A stretch of DNA of 64,000 nt from Bacteroidota bacterium (GTDB lineage: Bacteria; Bacteroidota; Bacteroidia; Chitinophagales; Chitinophagaceae), in NCBI GenBank assembly GCA_018267615.1, contig JAFDYD010000018.1, forward strand, positions 124,001 through 188,000, given 5' to 3'. Below, piece after piece: positions 8,049-15,911 of this stretch; the stretch's first letter is position 1; each line of letters begins with the position of its first letter. A model generated the notes under the pieces. That model was not told the DNA's origin, did not search any database, and saw only the letters and a list, made by a program, of their open reading frames with translations. Position numbers and translations under genes: made by a program.

Positions 8049-9704
8049 TTATTTTAGATAACCGCCTGCATTTTTGATTGCGTTCAGAATTTTTTCTGCT
8101 GCTTGCGCGATGTGTTCGCGCTCAGCTCTTGAGTACTGGCTAAAAATCTGCCTGAACTTTTCCGGGTCCCACTGCCACCATGGTATTGGTTTCAGGCGCT
8201 CGTGTGAAAGATTGCAGATGAAATATAACCACCCCGCCATTTGGTCGGTTATCGGGTTAAAGGATAAACTGTCGGTGATGACCATTCCGTCGTCGAATGT
8301 GATCGTGATAAAAACAGTGACTTTTACAGAAGGATCCGGCGTAACGATTGAAAAAGTATTTTGAGAATTGAGCTGGCCCGCGACAGTGTTCGCTCCGTCG
8401 ACACTCCACATGACTGTATAATTCTTTTTGCAAACCAGTCCCGTCATCTTAAAACTAAAAGCTCCAATCGTTCCCGCGACGGGCACTTTTGTCGTGCAAG
8501 GATCAAGTGAAATTCCAGCGCCGAATGCTATGGTGACTTTTGGAACGGTGACCGCGTCTGGCGTATAACATAAAGCAACGACTGCTGTCTGAGCAGCAGC
8601 ATCTATGGAAACGACTTTTACGCGCGAAAAAGGACCGGTGCCTTTTTCAAATACATCACCAACTCCAAGAAGTTTTTGATCGTTGGTTCCTTTCATAATA
8701 TATGAATTGACATTCGGGAACGATCTTGAATTATCCTGCGCATAACGGTGAACGATAACACCGGCTCCCCCGATTCCTGCATCCCAATACTGAGGCACTC
8801 GGAATTCGACGAGGTAATTGCTGTCGCCATCAATTCCGGGAAGCTCTGCCGCGAGATAACCCGGACTCGATAAATTATGAAGTGGTCGTAGTGTAATCCG
8901 GGAACTAACCGCGCTTGCAGAACCGGATTTCCAAACTCTCGACTCATCAAGTCCACCCATCAGACGCATGTTCCAAGCATTCATCCCGGGACCGGATGTT
9001 CCGTAATTCGGGTCTGCGAATTTGTTGTTGCAGTTCCAGCTCATGACATCATAAGGATCTGTGTAGTCATTGGGTGCGCCCCCAGTGCAGAAACTCCAGT
9101 TCTGTAAGTTTGTTCTCGAATGATCAAGACCGAAGCCGTGTCCCATTTCATGACCCCATCTTGCCGCGCCCTGACTTTTCACAAAACGAATGTCCATAAA
9201 AACACCCGGACCACCGTCAAAAATTCCTCCTTGAGAACCATTATCAGCCGACTGAAAAGAAACCGCTACGCCATAAAAATCTTTCCAGTCGACGCCATAA
9301 GAATTTTGAAGTTCTGCTTTTGCTTTTTGAAATATCATATCCTGATAAGCAGCTCCGCCGGGGTTTAATGCTTTGGCCGCACCTTCTGCGATTGTCATCG
9401 GCAGTGTTATCGGAAAAACCTGGTTGCCGGTAACGTCGACCAGTTGATGACACACTGTAAAAAAATAGTCAACGATGTTGTTTGTAAAAATGCCGGTTGT
9501 CGTGAAAAAAAGTTCATAGAGATCAAGGATGGTTCTGTTATCAGTATCCCAGGTAGCATCCAAGTTGCCGGCAATAAATTCGGGAGAGGCGGTTGCCCTC
9601 CACTGTGCGGCCAAATCTTTTACGGTTGTTACTGAGGGATCATTTGGATCGTCTGAGAATTTGCAAAGCAAAATTGCCCAGGGTTTTTTTACGGGTGTTG
9701 CCAT
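8049..9704 (-). CDS. Metzincin-like zinc metalloprotease
   Basis: Starting at the ATG at 9704 (MATPVKKPWAILLCKF) gives 551 residues. The frame extends 37 codons upstream without a better start. The zinc site HEMGHGFGLDH (residues 185-195) fits HExxHxxGxxH, and the arrangement recalls M6/immune-inhibitor-like or related peptidases. No signal peptide is visible, so it would need a non-Sec route or act inside the cell. Residues about 330-500 look like beta-sandwich modules, and the last 50 are helical and Trp-rich. It sits as a single gene between two element-type genes and is probably cargo. Confidence 0.75.
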   Translation of the reverse strand: MATPVKKPWAILLCKFSDDPNDPSVTTVKDLAAQWRATASPEFIAGNLDATWDTDNRTILDLYELFFTTTGIFTNNIVDYFFTVCHQLVDVTGNQVFPITLPMTIAEGAAKALNPGGAAYQDMIFQKAKAELQNSYGVDWKDFYGVAVSFQSADNGSQGGIFDGGPGVFMDIRFVKSQGAARWGHEMGHGFGLDHSRTNLQNWSFCTGGAPNDYTDPYDVMSWNCNNKFADPNYGTSGPGMNAWNMRLMGGLDESRVWKSGSASAVSSRITLRPLHNLSSPGYLAAELPGIDGDSNYLVEFRVPQYWDAGIGGAGVIVHRYAQDNSRSFPNVNSYIMKGTNDQKLLGVGDVFEKGTGPFSRVKVVSIDAAAQTAVVALCYTPDAVTVPKVTIAFGAGISLDPCTTKVPVAGTIGAFSFKMTGLVCKKNYTVMWSVDGANTVAGQLNSQNTFSIVTPDPSVKVTVFITITFDDGMVITDSLSFNPITDQMAGWLYFICNLSHERLKPIPWWQWDPEKFRQIFSQYSRAEREHIAQAAEKILNAIKNAGGYLK

Positions 9705-9848
9705 CGTTTTGAGTTTAGTTTTGAAGTGATACTTATAGACGTGCGGGACGGTATATTCGGAAACAAATAATTCACATGTTAACGAAGACGTAACAAGACA
9801 AAGCGTTCTCTTCAAAAATGCGATGTAGCGACATGATGAAAATGCGTC

Positions 9849-10295
9849 TTAAAAAAATCGGTTGCGTCGATAAATGAAATAACCGAAAGACAAAGATATA
9901 ATCACAGAAATGATCGTGGCATTTTTAATTCCTGTCATTTTCAGCACAAAAAATTTGACAGGCTCATAGATAATCCATGCAGGAATCACGCAGGCAAATC
10001 CAACACATACCACAAAAAATAAAATCCAAACATAATTTTTTTTCGATTTTAAAATCGCCATCCATTTTTTTAGTTCGAAAAAAAATACATATAAGATCCA
10101 GCTAAAAATACTGACCACCGCAATCCACAAAAGGGCGTTGTCGTGCATTGACAATATGGATTGAGAAATAATATATGCTGTATAGATAAAAGGTGAAATA
10201 ACCAGCAATTTTATAAAACCTTTCGCAATGATTGCAATCGCATTGATAAAGGAATTGAAGATCAGTTGTCCTTCATCTGTATAACCGTATCTCAT
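9849..10295 (-). CDS. Small integral membrane protein of unknown function
   Basis: Encodes 148 residues with four likely membrane helices: FIKLLVISPFIYTAYIISQS, LLWIAVVSIFSWILYVFFF, VWILFFVVCVGFACVIPAWI and ATIISVIISLSFGYFIY. It ends in a basic YRRNRFF. It lies between the ssb terminator and the protease gene, on the same strand. No family is recognised. Confidence 0.65.
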   Translation of the reverse strand: MRYGYTDEGQLIFNSFINAIAIIAKGFIKLLVISPFIYTAYIISQSILSMHDNALLWIAVVSIFSWILYVFFFELKKWMAILKSKKNYVWILFFVVCVGFACVIPAWIIYEPVKFFVLKMTGIKNATIISVIISLSFGYFIYRRNRFF

Positions 10296-10317
10296 AAAAT
10301 TGAATTTTTAAAAAACC

Positions 10318-10357
10318 AAAACTGCCGCCCGCAACTGGTGTTGCGACCCGGCAGTTT
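10318..10357 (-). terminator. Strong nested hairpin terminator downstream of ssb
   Basis: AAACTGCCG (10318-10326) pairs with CGGCAGTTT (10349-10357). Inside it CGCAAC (10330-10335) and GTTGCG (10340-10345) close a TGGT loop. On the minus strand the stem is followed by a T-rich run. It ends the ssb transcript, and the A/T symmetry may let it act in both directions. Confidence 0.75.
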
Positions 10358-10517
10358 TTCAAAAGTTTAATGCGGCCAACAAATTTAACTTAAGACTTTG
10401 CGCATTTACTGTTGGACTAATTTGTTGCAGCATCCAAAAGCAATTTGTGTTTTTTGCAGGCGCATAACTGACGATTTTTATTCTGCAAACTGTGCACAGT
10501 TTGCACAAATCGGATAA

Positions 10518-10895
10518 TCAAAAAGGAAGGTCTGCCATTGCACTGCTGCTTTCAGCGGCAATATGATTTTCTTCTTTTTTTGACGGAGTTCCATTTCCGT
10601 GAAATTTGAAATTGCTTACATGAAAATTGATCTTACCGACAGCCTCACCCTGCAGGTTATTATAGGCAGATACTTCGAGTCTTCCATTTACTTCCAATAA
10701 TTTTCCTTTTGTAAAATAGACGGACATATCCGGATTCAACCAGTAGGCGCATTCAACATAGGTTACTTTCTTCACCTTGCCGGTTTTTGATTTGTACTCG
10801 TCGTTGATGGCGATTGAAAAATTGGTTACTTTTTTTCCATCCTTTAGTTCTGTGACTTTTGCGTTGCGTGTGATTCTTCCGAATAACTGTACCAT
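10518..10895 (-). CDS. ssb: Single-stranded DNA-binding protein
   Basis: Encodes 125 residues with a typical OB-fold N-terminus (MVQLFGRITRNAKVTELKDG, VTNFSIAIND, YVECAYWL) and a short linker ending in DLPF, the acidic tip that docks partner proteins. It coats single-stranded DNA, here probably the strand received or made during conjugation. It is shorter than chromosomal SSB because the linker is short, as in element-borne copies. A strong terminator follows. Confidence 0.93.
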   Translation of the reverse strand: MVQLFGRITRNAKVTELKDGKKVTNFSIAINDEYKSKTGKVKKVTYVECAYWLNPDMSVYFTKGKLLEVNGRLEVSAYNNLQGEAVGKINFHVSNFKFHGNGTPSKKEENHIAAESSSAMADLPF

Positions 10896-11218
10896 AGTTT
10901 TAAATTTTGATAGTTAAGAAATAGAGGTTTAGTCCATGCATTCGGCTTCGCCTCATTCATTTACTGGTAGCGACAAGCCATTGGAACTGTGGAGGAGGGA
11001 GAAATTTTTTTAAAAAAATACGATCCGAGGAAGGAGGATGGAGATTTTTTTAAAAACCGGTGGCAAGCGCAGTTTATGGAGCGCAGGATTTCGTACGACG
11101 GAGCAGGTCAATATCTTCGCGAAGGATTCGAATGAATGATCTTTAACTTTTAGTCAGCGTTTGATGGGGTAGTTTTCGCGGATTGTCTTATACAATGCCT
11201 AACAAAAAATCGTTCTGT
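10896..11218. other. Spacer upstream of ssb with a 40-bp direct repeat
   Basis: No gene is seen. The 13-mer ATTTTTTTAAAAA occurs at 11004-11016 and again at 11044-11056, exactly 40 bp apart, each preceded by a G/A-rich stretch containing GGAGG. This could be a tandem binding site, or remnants of repeated sequence common upstream of such ssb genes. No function is assigned. Confidence 0.35.
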
Positions 11219-11542
11219 TCATTTTTTCTTTTTCCCAGCTTTTTTTTTGATGGCAGGTTTCACTTTTGTTTTAGTTTTCTTTGCTTTATTTTTTCTGAAA
11301 GCAAGCGGGACAGGATTAATTTCTGGCCAGGATTCTATCATTTCTTTTGTTGCCGGGGGACATGTGGCATGGTATCCTTTTACTTCATCTTCATAAAACA
11401 TTTCTGATTTTGATTTATGCCCTTTTGTGCAGACATAATACCAATATTTATTTCCTTTTTGATAAATCGGAGAATGGAAAAATCCATCACTTGCATCCAG
11501 CATACAGTTAATTTCATACAAGTTAAGATTTTTGATTTTCAT
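11219..11542 (-). CDS. Small basic protein with a lysine-rich tail
   Basis: Encodes 107 residues. The first 70 form a compact domain with cysteines and histidines (NKYWYYVCTKGHKSKSEMFY, HATCPPATKE) that could bind zinc, and the last 25 are almost all Lys/Ala (KKTKTKVKPAIKKKAGKKKK), suggesting nucleic-acid binding. It is single on its strand between ssb and the plus-strand small-gene cluster. The long plus-strand frame across it is a shadow. Confidence 0.65.
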   Translation of the reverse strand: MKIKNLNLYEINCMLDASDGFFHSPIYQKGNKYWYYVCTKGHKSKSEMFYEDEVKGYHATCPPATKEMIESWPEINPVPLAFRKNKAKKTKTKVKPAIKKKAGKKKK

Positions 11543-11750
11543 TTGTGTTGCTGACTGTAAAATTCTCAGAGATCAGTTCATTTTCCAGATGCGCTACCCA
11601 ACAGATCCGCAAGGTTCTTTTTACATTTTAAAATTCTAAAAAATTTAAAGCAACAGTTACCAGCAGGAAAAAACGGAAGCCGTAATTCTAGCCCAAATCA
11701 TTGAATTTCAATACTAATAAAATTAACGTCCATTTTACTAAAATATTTAG

Positions 11751-11758
11751 TACGTTTG
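11751..11758 (+). promoter_or_regulatory. Possible -7 element (TACGTTTG)
   Basis: It matches TAnnTTTG and lies only 8 nt before the ATG at 11767, so a transcript from it would be leaderless or nearly so. No clear -33 TTTG is seen. Confidence 0.35.
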
Positions 11759-11766
11759 GGGGTAGC

Positions 11767-12033
11767 ATGTTTTATGATACTATCGAAAAAATCTTTGTCC
11801 ATAAAGGAGAAAAAATAAGATTAAAAATTTGTCCGCTCCTATATGCAAATTTTGATTGTCACGAGTTTACCGGGAACTATGCCTTGTATGTCAATGATGA
11901 GGAATATCAAATAGGAAAAAGCAAAAAAGGTAATTGGTACGTGGCGGATCAGGAGAAGTTAAATTATGAAATCGTTTTATTCGCTGGCAAAGAAATTGAA
12001 GAATACATCTATAATAATCCAGATAAACTATAG
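11767..12033 (+). CDS. Small protein of unknown function (small-gene cluster, member 1)
   Basis: Encodes 88 residues from the ATG at 11767. An in-frame TTG at 11701 is less likely because of the promoter match between them. It is a soluble-looking alpha/beta protein with no signal peptide. It shares a layout with the next gene product: a K-rich beta start, then P..Y...D......TG, then L..KS..G.W...D, then a final acidic helix. The stop is 3 bp before the next ATG, so the pair is an operon of probable paralogues. No known family is recognised. Confidence 0.6.
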   Translation: MFYDTIEKIFVHKGEKIRLKICPLLYANFDCHEFTGNYALYVNDEEYQIGKSKKGNWYVADQEKLNYEIVLFAGKEIEEYIYNNPDKL

Positions 12034-12036
12034 GTT

Positions 12037-12348
12037 ATGACAAAGAACAAAAAAACAGACAACATCGAGAATGAAAACCTCGTTGATTATACATCAGGAG
12101 TTTTCAAAAAGAATTTTTCTGCCGATGGTTGTAAGTATTATTTTATAATAGCTCCCGAAATGTATCCTGATATGGACGGACTAGGCAACACAGGGAAAAT
12201 GCATTGTCTTATTTGTTCAACAAAAGGAACACATACGTTTTTACTTACAAAATCAAACGGGTACTGGAAACCTGAAGACAAAAATATCATCATAGATGAT
12301 GCACTTCTTAAACTAATCGACCACGAAATTACCAATCATAAATTTTAA
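12037..12348 (+). CDS. Small protein of unknown function (small-gene cluster, member 2)
   Basis: Encodes 103 residues. It appears distantly related to the preceding gene product (shared P-x-x-Y, TGKMHCL / TGNYALY, LTKSNGYWKPED / IGKSKKGNWYVAD, and a final helix). It begins 3 bp after the previous stop. No signal peptide or membrane helix. Function unknown. Confidence 0.6.
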   Translation: MTKNKKTDNIENENLVDYTSGVFKKNFSADGCKYYFIIAPEMYPDMDGLGNTGKMHCLICSTKGTHTFLLTKSNGYWKPEDKNIIIDDALLKLIDHEITNHKF

Positions 12349-12370
12349 ACAACCTTTAATTATATGATTC

Positions 12371-12595
12371 ATGTGGTATCATATTACTATCTTTTTTAAA
12401 AATAAATCTACAATGTCCGGTGTGAGATTTTTGGAAGAGGATAATTTGTATAAAGCAGAAGAAATCTTTGCAAAGAAATCTTTGACATCAGTAAAAAATC
12501 CTTATTTGGTAGATCGCATAGAAGTAAGAAGGTGTACGAAAAATCATAAAGATGTGCAGGACTATATTAAAAGGCAAGAAGAATCTGATCTTTAA
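12371..12595 (+). CDS. Small protein of unknown function
   Basis: Encodes 74 residues. The ATG at 12371 is used here, although an internal ATG at 12413 is possible. The C-terminal half is helical and charged (HKDVQDYIKRQEESDL). It has the same strand and spacing as the rest of the cluster. No domain recognised. Confidence 0.5.
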   Translation: MWYHITIFFKNKSTMSGVRFLEEDNLYKAEEIFAKKSLTSVKNPYLVDRIEVRRCTKNHKDVQDYIKRQEESDL

Positions 12596-12603
12596 TAATT
12601 TTG

Positions 12604-12611
12604 TAAATTTG
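12604..12611 (+). promoter_or_regulatory. -7 element TAAATTTG before the SRAP operon
   Basis: Perfect match to TAnnTTTG, 6 nt before the ATG at 12618. Like the site at 11751 it would give an almost leaderless mRNA. No good -33 match is seen. Confidence 0.4.
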
Positions 12612-12617
12612 TAAAGC

Positions 12618-12887
12618 ATGGCAAGCGTTGAAAAGAAAATAATAATTACGTTTGAGGGAAAACAGGAGTCGGTTGAGGTAATGACAATTCAAAAACGCAA
12701 AGTTTATCTTGTCAGATTTTCAAATCAAGCTCCAATCATGGTAACTCAGGCTAGTGACGGTCAATACAAAAAGTTTTGGACTGTGATTCCGGAAAATCCG
12801 TCTCGTCAAAAGTTTGCCGAAGTGATCGGAGCATTAATCGAAGAACAAATCAAAAAACCACCTGTAATTCAAAATGTGTTATTTTAA
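12618..12887 (+). CDS. Small protein of unknown function coupled to the SRAP gene
   Basis: Encodes 89 residues: an N-terminal beta region (KKIIITFEGKQESVEVMTIQ), a YKKFWTVIPENP segment and a final amphipathic helix (KFAEVIGALIEEQIKK). It overlaps the following SRAP gene by 14 bp, so translation is probably coupled and the products may act together. I recognise no family. Its beta-then-final-helix layout resembles other members of this cluster. Confidence 0.62.
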   Translation: MASVEKKIIITFEGKQESVEVMTIQKRKVYLVRFSNQAPIMVTQASDGQYKKFWTVIPENPSRQKFAEVIGALIEEQIKKPPVIQNVLF

Positions 12888-13707
12888 TTCCATTTGGGTA
12901 AACAACAGAGAACATATCAGACTGCGAGACTTATCTACAGTCGTAAAGAATGATACTTTGTTGAAACATCTGCTAGTTGATGGCTTTACTTATTCGCAGT
13001 ATCCAGTTCTTAAAGCAAATAGAGGTGAAAAGAAATTTGATCTTACTGCAATGGAATGGGGATTTCTTCCAAGTCCAAATAAATGGCCTTTCGTAAAAAC
13101 AAGGGAAGATGCAAATAGAATGCGATTTGGCTATAAGGATAGCAAAGGAGATTGGAAACCTGGGATAACAACTCTCAATGCAGTAGGTGAAGAATTGTTG
13201 TTTGAAAATAAAATGTATCGAGATGCTGCACTTAATAGAAGATGTCTTGTATTATCATCAGGATTCTACGAGTGGAGGCATATTCACAGACTAAATAAAA
13301 AAACAGGGGAACCGCTTAAAACACCGGACAAGTATCCATATTACATTTCTATTCCGGGACAAGAATATTTTTACATGGCGGGGATATACAATCCCTGGAC
13401 CGATAAATCAACAGGTGAAACAGTGGATACATTTGCAATCGTTACAACTGAAGCAAATTTCCTGATGAAACAAATTCACAATTCTAAAAATAGAATGCCG
13501 ACAATTTTGAATGAGGAACTGGCCTATGAATGGATGTTTTCTGATATGTCGGAAAAAAGAATAACTGAAATTGCAACATCTCAATTCCCTTGGCAACAGA
13601 TGGACGCTTATACTATTGCCAAAGATTTCAAGAGTGCCGTCAATCCAAAAGAGCCATTTGAATACGATAAAGAAATAGTTTCTCCATTGAACAGGGTTGC
13701 AGCATAA
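12874..13707 (+). CDS. SOS response-associated peptidase family protein (SRAP, YedK/HMCES-like)
   Basis: Encodes 277 residues and starts MCYFN, so after Met removal the catalytic Cys2 becomes the N-terminus. Other family residues are visible: N102 in TLNAVGEE, E133 in GFYEWR and H202 in QIHNSKNRMP. These match the Cys-Asn-Glu-His set of YedK/HMCES, which crosslinks to abasic sites in single-stranded DNA and protects them. In a conjugative element this fits protection of transferred single strands, along with ssb. It overlaps both neighbours' reading frames and is the anchor of the small-gene operon. Confidence 0.93.
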   Translation: MCYFNSIWVNNREHIRLRDLSTVVKNDTLLKHLLVDGFTYSQYPVLKANRGEKKFDLTAMEWGFLPSPNKWPFVKTREDANRMRFGYKDSKGDWKPGITTLNAVGEELLFENKMYRDAALNRRCLVLSSGFYEWRHIHRLNKKTGEPLKTPDKYPYYISIPGQEYFYMAGIYNPWTDKSTGETVDTFAIVTTEANFLMKQIHNSKNRMPTILNEELAYEWMFSDMSEKRITEIATSQFPWQQMDAYTIAKDFKSAVNPKEPFEYDKEIVSPLNRVAA

Positions 13708-13723
13708 AACTGAAAAATACGAC

Positions 13724-14263
13724 ATGACTCCTGAACAAATGGCAAATGCGAAAGAAGGCTTATTCAAGTCTGAGGATACTGATGCTATTCACATCCAGAT
13801 CAAAATTCAAGATGATTGGTATTTGATCGGCATGAACGATCTCGACGATATTGCCATAAACTCAGGGGAAGTTACCGCCAAAAGAATTGAAGATTGGTTT
13901 GCGCGAGATTATAGAAAAAGACTACCAGCAGATTTTCAGGCGATAAAAAATATTTTGATTGAAGCTCACGTTGACCTTGAACGTTATCATGCGCGACATT
14001 TGTTGACTGCTGAGGAGATTGGATGGAGGAAAGCTGAAAAAGAAGATGATGCGAGAACTATTCTAAAATGGTTTAGTGACGATTATAATATAACATTCAA
14101 AGAAATACAGCACTATCAATTCAGAATGGAAAAAAATCAGGAGAAGGTTGATATATTTCCACAAACAAAAAAATACCACGACATAACCAATAACCAACGA
14201 GGCCGCTATCGAAACCTGAGTGATTTTTTAGTAGCTTATTTTAAAATCAATGCTAAGTCTTAG
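13724..14263 (+). CDS. Protein of unknown function downstream of SRAP
   Basis: Encodes 179 residues from the ATG at 13724 (MTPEQMANAKEGLFKSED), 16 bp after the SRAP stop. A TTG at 13697 in the same frame overlaps SRAP and is less likely. It is an acidic, helical, soluble protein with many Trp and Tyr residues. No recognised motif. Likely co-transcribed with SRAP. Confidence 0.6.
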   Translation: MTPEQMANAKEGLFKSEDTDAIHIQIKIQDDWYLIGMNDLDDIAINSGEVTAKRIEDWFARDYRKRLPADFQAIKNILIEAHVDLERYHARHLLTAEEIGWRKAEKEDDARTILKWFSDDYNITFKEIQHYQFRMEKNQEKVDIFPQTKKYHDITNNQRGRYRNLSDFLVAYFKINAKS

Positions 14264-14310
14264 TATTAGTATAGATCAATAATTTTAATCCCAACGGGCT
14301 CAGTTGTTCT

Positions 14311-14544
14311 ATGCCGAGTTTTTATATTGAACATGCAGGACAAGAATGGAGAGTTATTTTTGGTTATCGCGACGGACGATACTCGATGGACGAACCAGTA
14401 TTACAAATATTCATTGACTATTTGAACCAGGGGAATATGAATTTTGACGGCGAACGATGGATCTTTAATAGTGATCAGAATAAAGAACTTGATCAGGAAC
14501 TTGCTGATAAGATCGGCGAATACATACAGATTTATTATGAATAA
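14311..14544 (+). CDS. Small acidic protein of unknown function
   Basis: Encodes 77 residues (MPSFYIEHAGQEWRVIFGYR...). The beta-type N-terminus and acidic final helix (LDQELADKIGEYIQIYYE) give it the same layout as other small members of this cluster. Its stop overlaps the next start by 8 bp. Confidence 0.6.
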   Translation: MPSFYIEHAGQEWRVIFGYRDGRYSMDEPVLQIFIDYLNQGNMNFDGERWIFNSDQNKELDQELADKIGEYIQIYYE

Positions 14545-15046
14545 TATTTTATTTATGGGAATGGATGCAGATACGAAATTAAAACTAACGTGGATGTGTG
14601 ATCGAAAAGGAATTACAACACCGGTAGAATTTTCTTCAAACACATTAATGGGTTTAGATCAATATCGGACATGGTTTTATGACAAGGAAAATAATATTCA
14701 TGTGTATGTAGCGTTTGTAAATAGCGAAGGTGAATTTGAATCAATGGACTACGGCACAATTCGCGGAGCGAACCAAAGAAAATTCGAATACGCAATTAAA
14801 AATCATTTTCATCAGGAGAAGTTCGGAAAACCGTTGTTAGAAAGTGAATATCTTAAAACGTTTAATATAACTGTTCCAGGTGAAGGCGTTGCAGAAGTTG
14901 AATATTTCGAAGATGGATATTATGCTGTTTATATGGCACACCGTACCATCCATTTTAAAGACGGAGATAATATTCTTTACGACGGTACTGGTCTATCAAA
15001 TAAAGTAAAAGCAATTGTAGAGAAATATTTAAAAGAAATTCTATAA
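14537..15046 (+). CDS. Protein of unknown function
   Basis: Encodes 169 residues from the ATG at 14537, which overlaps the previous stop. A further in-frame ATG occurs 7 codons in. It has two beta-rich halves, the second (about residues 110-169) ending in the helix NKVKAIVEKYLKEIL. It has no signal or membrane segment. Last gene of the plus-strand cluster; its end lies about 50 bp from the decayed recombinase fragment, so the cassette boundary is here. Confidence 0.6.
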   Translation: MNNILFMGMDADTKLKLTWMCDRKGITTPVEFSSNTLMGLDQYRTWFYDKENNIHVYVAFVNSEGEFESMDYGTIRGANQRKFEYAIKNHFHQEKFGKPLLESEYLKTFNITVPGEGVAEVEYFEDGYYAVYMAHRTIHFKDGDNILYDGTGLSNKVKAIVEKYLKEIL

Positions 15047-15099
15047 TTCATTTTTTCTTCTTCATTTTTACTCCCATTTTTTTGCTATGTGTTGTAGAT

Positions 15100-15242
15100 T
15101 CACTCAAGCCAAGATAAAAACTCCCTTATCGCATTGGGCATATAGTAAACTGCTGTTGGAGCATAACCAAGAATATCCAGCCACTCTCTAAAACCTAATT
15201 CAGCAGCTATAAAAGCAGGATTTTTCAATGGAAGAGTTTCAT
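15100..15242 (-). pseudogene. Decayed 5' end of a tyrosine-recombinase gene
   Basis: Read on the minus strand, this segment encodes about 47 residues (REWLDILGYAPTAVYYMPN and flanks) that match 32 of 47 residues of the N-terminus of the recombinase at 19508-20506. The ATG at 15242 is out of frame by one base with the rest, and the homology ends at a TGA at 15100-15102. It is therefore a frameshifted and truncated copy. It occupies the same place relative to the orphan RHS cassette as the intact gene does relative to the main RHS cassette. Confidence 0.85.
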
Positions 15243-15257
15243 TGACATGAATGATTT

Positions 15258-15313
15258 AAATGATTAATAAGGAAATTTCGGATATGCAAAAGGGTTATAG
15301 GAAGTTGTATAAA
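15258..15313 (-). repeat. Copy A of a 56-nt conserved non-coding block (candidate att site or promoter)
   Basis: It aligns with 20521-20576 with only three mismatches, whereas the neighbouring recombinase coding sequence has diverged to about 68 percent protein identity. It contains TTATA-N8-TATAA (15295-15312), a shape compatible with a tyrosine-recombinase core. It lies between the terminator and the recombinase start in both copies. Confidence 0.65.
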
Positions 15314-15315
15314 AA

Positions 15316-15340
15316 AAAGCATATCTGGTTTGATATGCTC
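15316..15340 (-). terminator. Terminator after the orphan tip/immunity pair
   Basis: The stem AGCATATC/GATATGCT closes a TGGTTT loop and is followed on the minus strand by eight T residues. It is the counterpart of the hairpin at 20581-20606: one base pair differs on both arms at once (T-A here, G-C there), a compensatory change. Confidence 0.8.
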
Positions 15341-15385
15341 TAATATTATTTATTCGCACGTTCTTGCTAGGGAAAGTTGTTAATG

Positions 15386-15841
15386 CTAAGGAACAAACTG
15401 TTCCTTCGGAATCATTGAGCGTAGGAACCGCATAAATTCGGCATTTGGCTCAATCAGATTTCCATCCACCTTTATGCGTACCAGATCAATGCAAATGGTA
15501 ACTTGTTTACCTGATTTATTAACAAAAAGAAATTTACCTCTGGTATTCATCGACCAATTTTCCTTACTAATTTTTATTGTATCTAGAAATTTATCAAGGC
15601 GCTCAATAGTATCCTTACTTCGAACTTGTTTTGTTCTGACTCTAGTTTTAAATGTTGTACCAAAATTCTCACAAGGGATTGAAGCAAAAGTGGTCATATA
15701 AAAATTTGAACTTAAAACAATGATCGGTTTCCTTGGTGTTGATTGAGCGCATAACAAAAATGACGTCAAAACGGCAATGTGAAACAGGCAGAATGATTTC
15801 AGACATTTAATTGACTTTAAACAGAAGAACTCAGATCGCAT
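15386..15841 (-). CDS. Candidate immunity protein for the orphan RHS tip (exported)
   Basis: The start at 15841 gives 151 residues with a good export signal (KSFCLFHIAVLTSFLLCAQS). An earlier ATG at 15910, one base after the orphan tip stop, would give 174 residues with the signal buried, but it cannot be excluded. The mature part is a small alpha/beta protein with no recognised family. Its position directly after a toxin-like tip and before a terminator is that of an immunity gene. Function is inferred from position only. Confidence 0.6.
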   Translation of the reverse strand: MRSEFFCLKSIKCLKSFCLFHIAVLTSFLLCAQSTPRKPIIVLSSNFYMTTFASIPCENFGTTFKTRVRTKQVRSKDTIERLDKFLDTIKISKENWSMNTRGKFLFVNKSGKQVTICIDLVRIKVDGNLIEPNAEFMRFLRSMIPKEQFVP

Positions 15842-15911
15842 GCCTGCATTAAATCTTAAATGTTCGATAATTTGAAATCTTTCAACGCAAGACCCATCTA
15901 ATTTTTTCATG

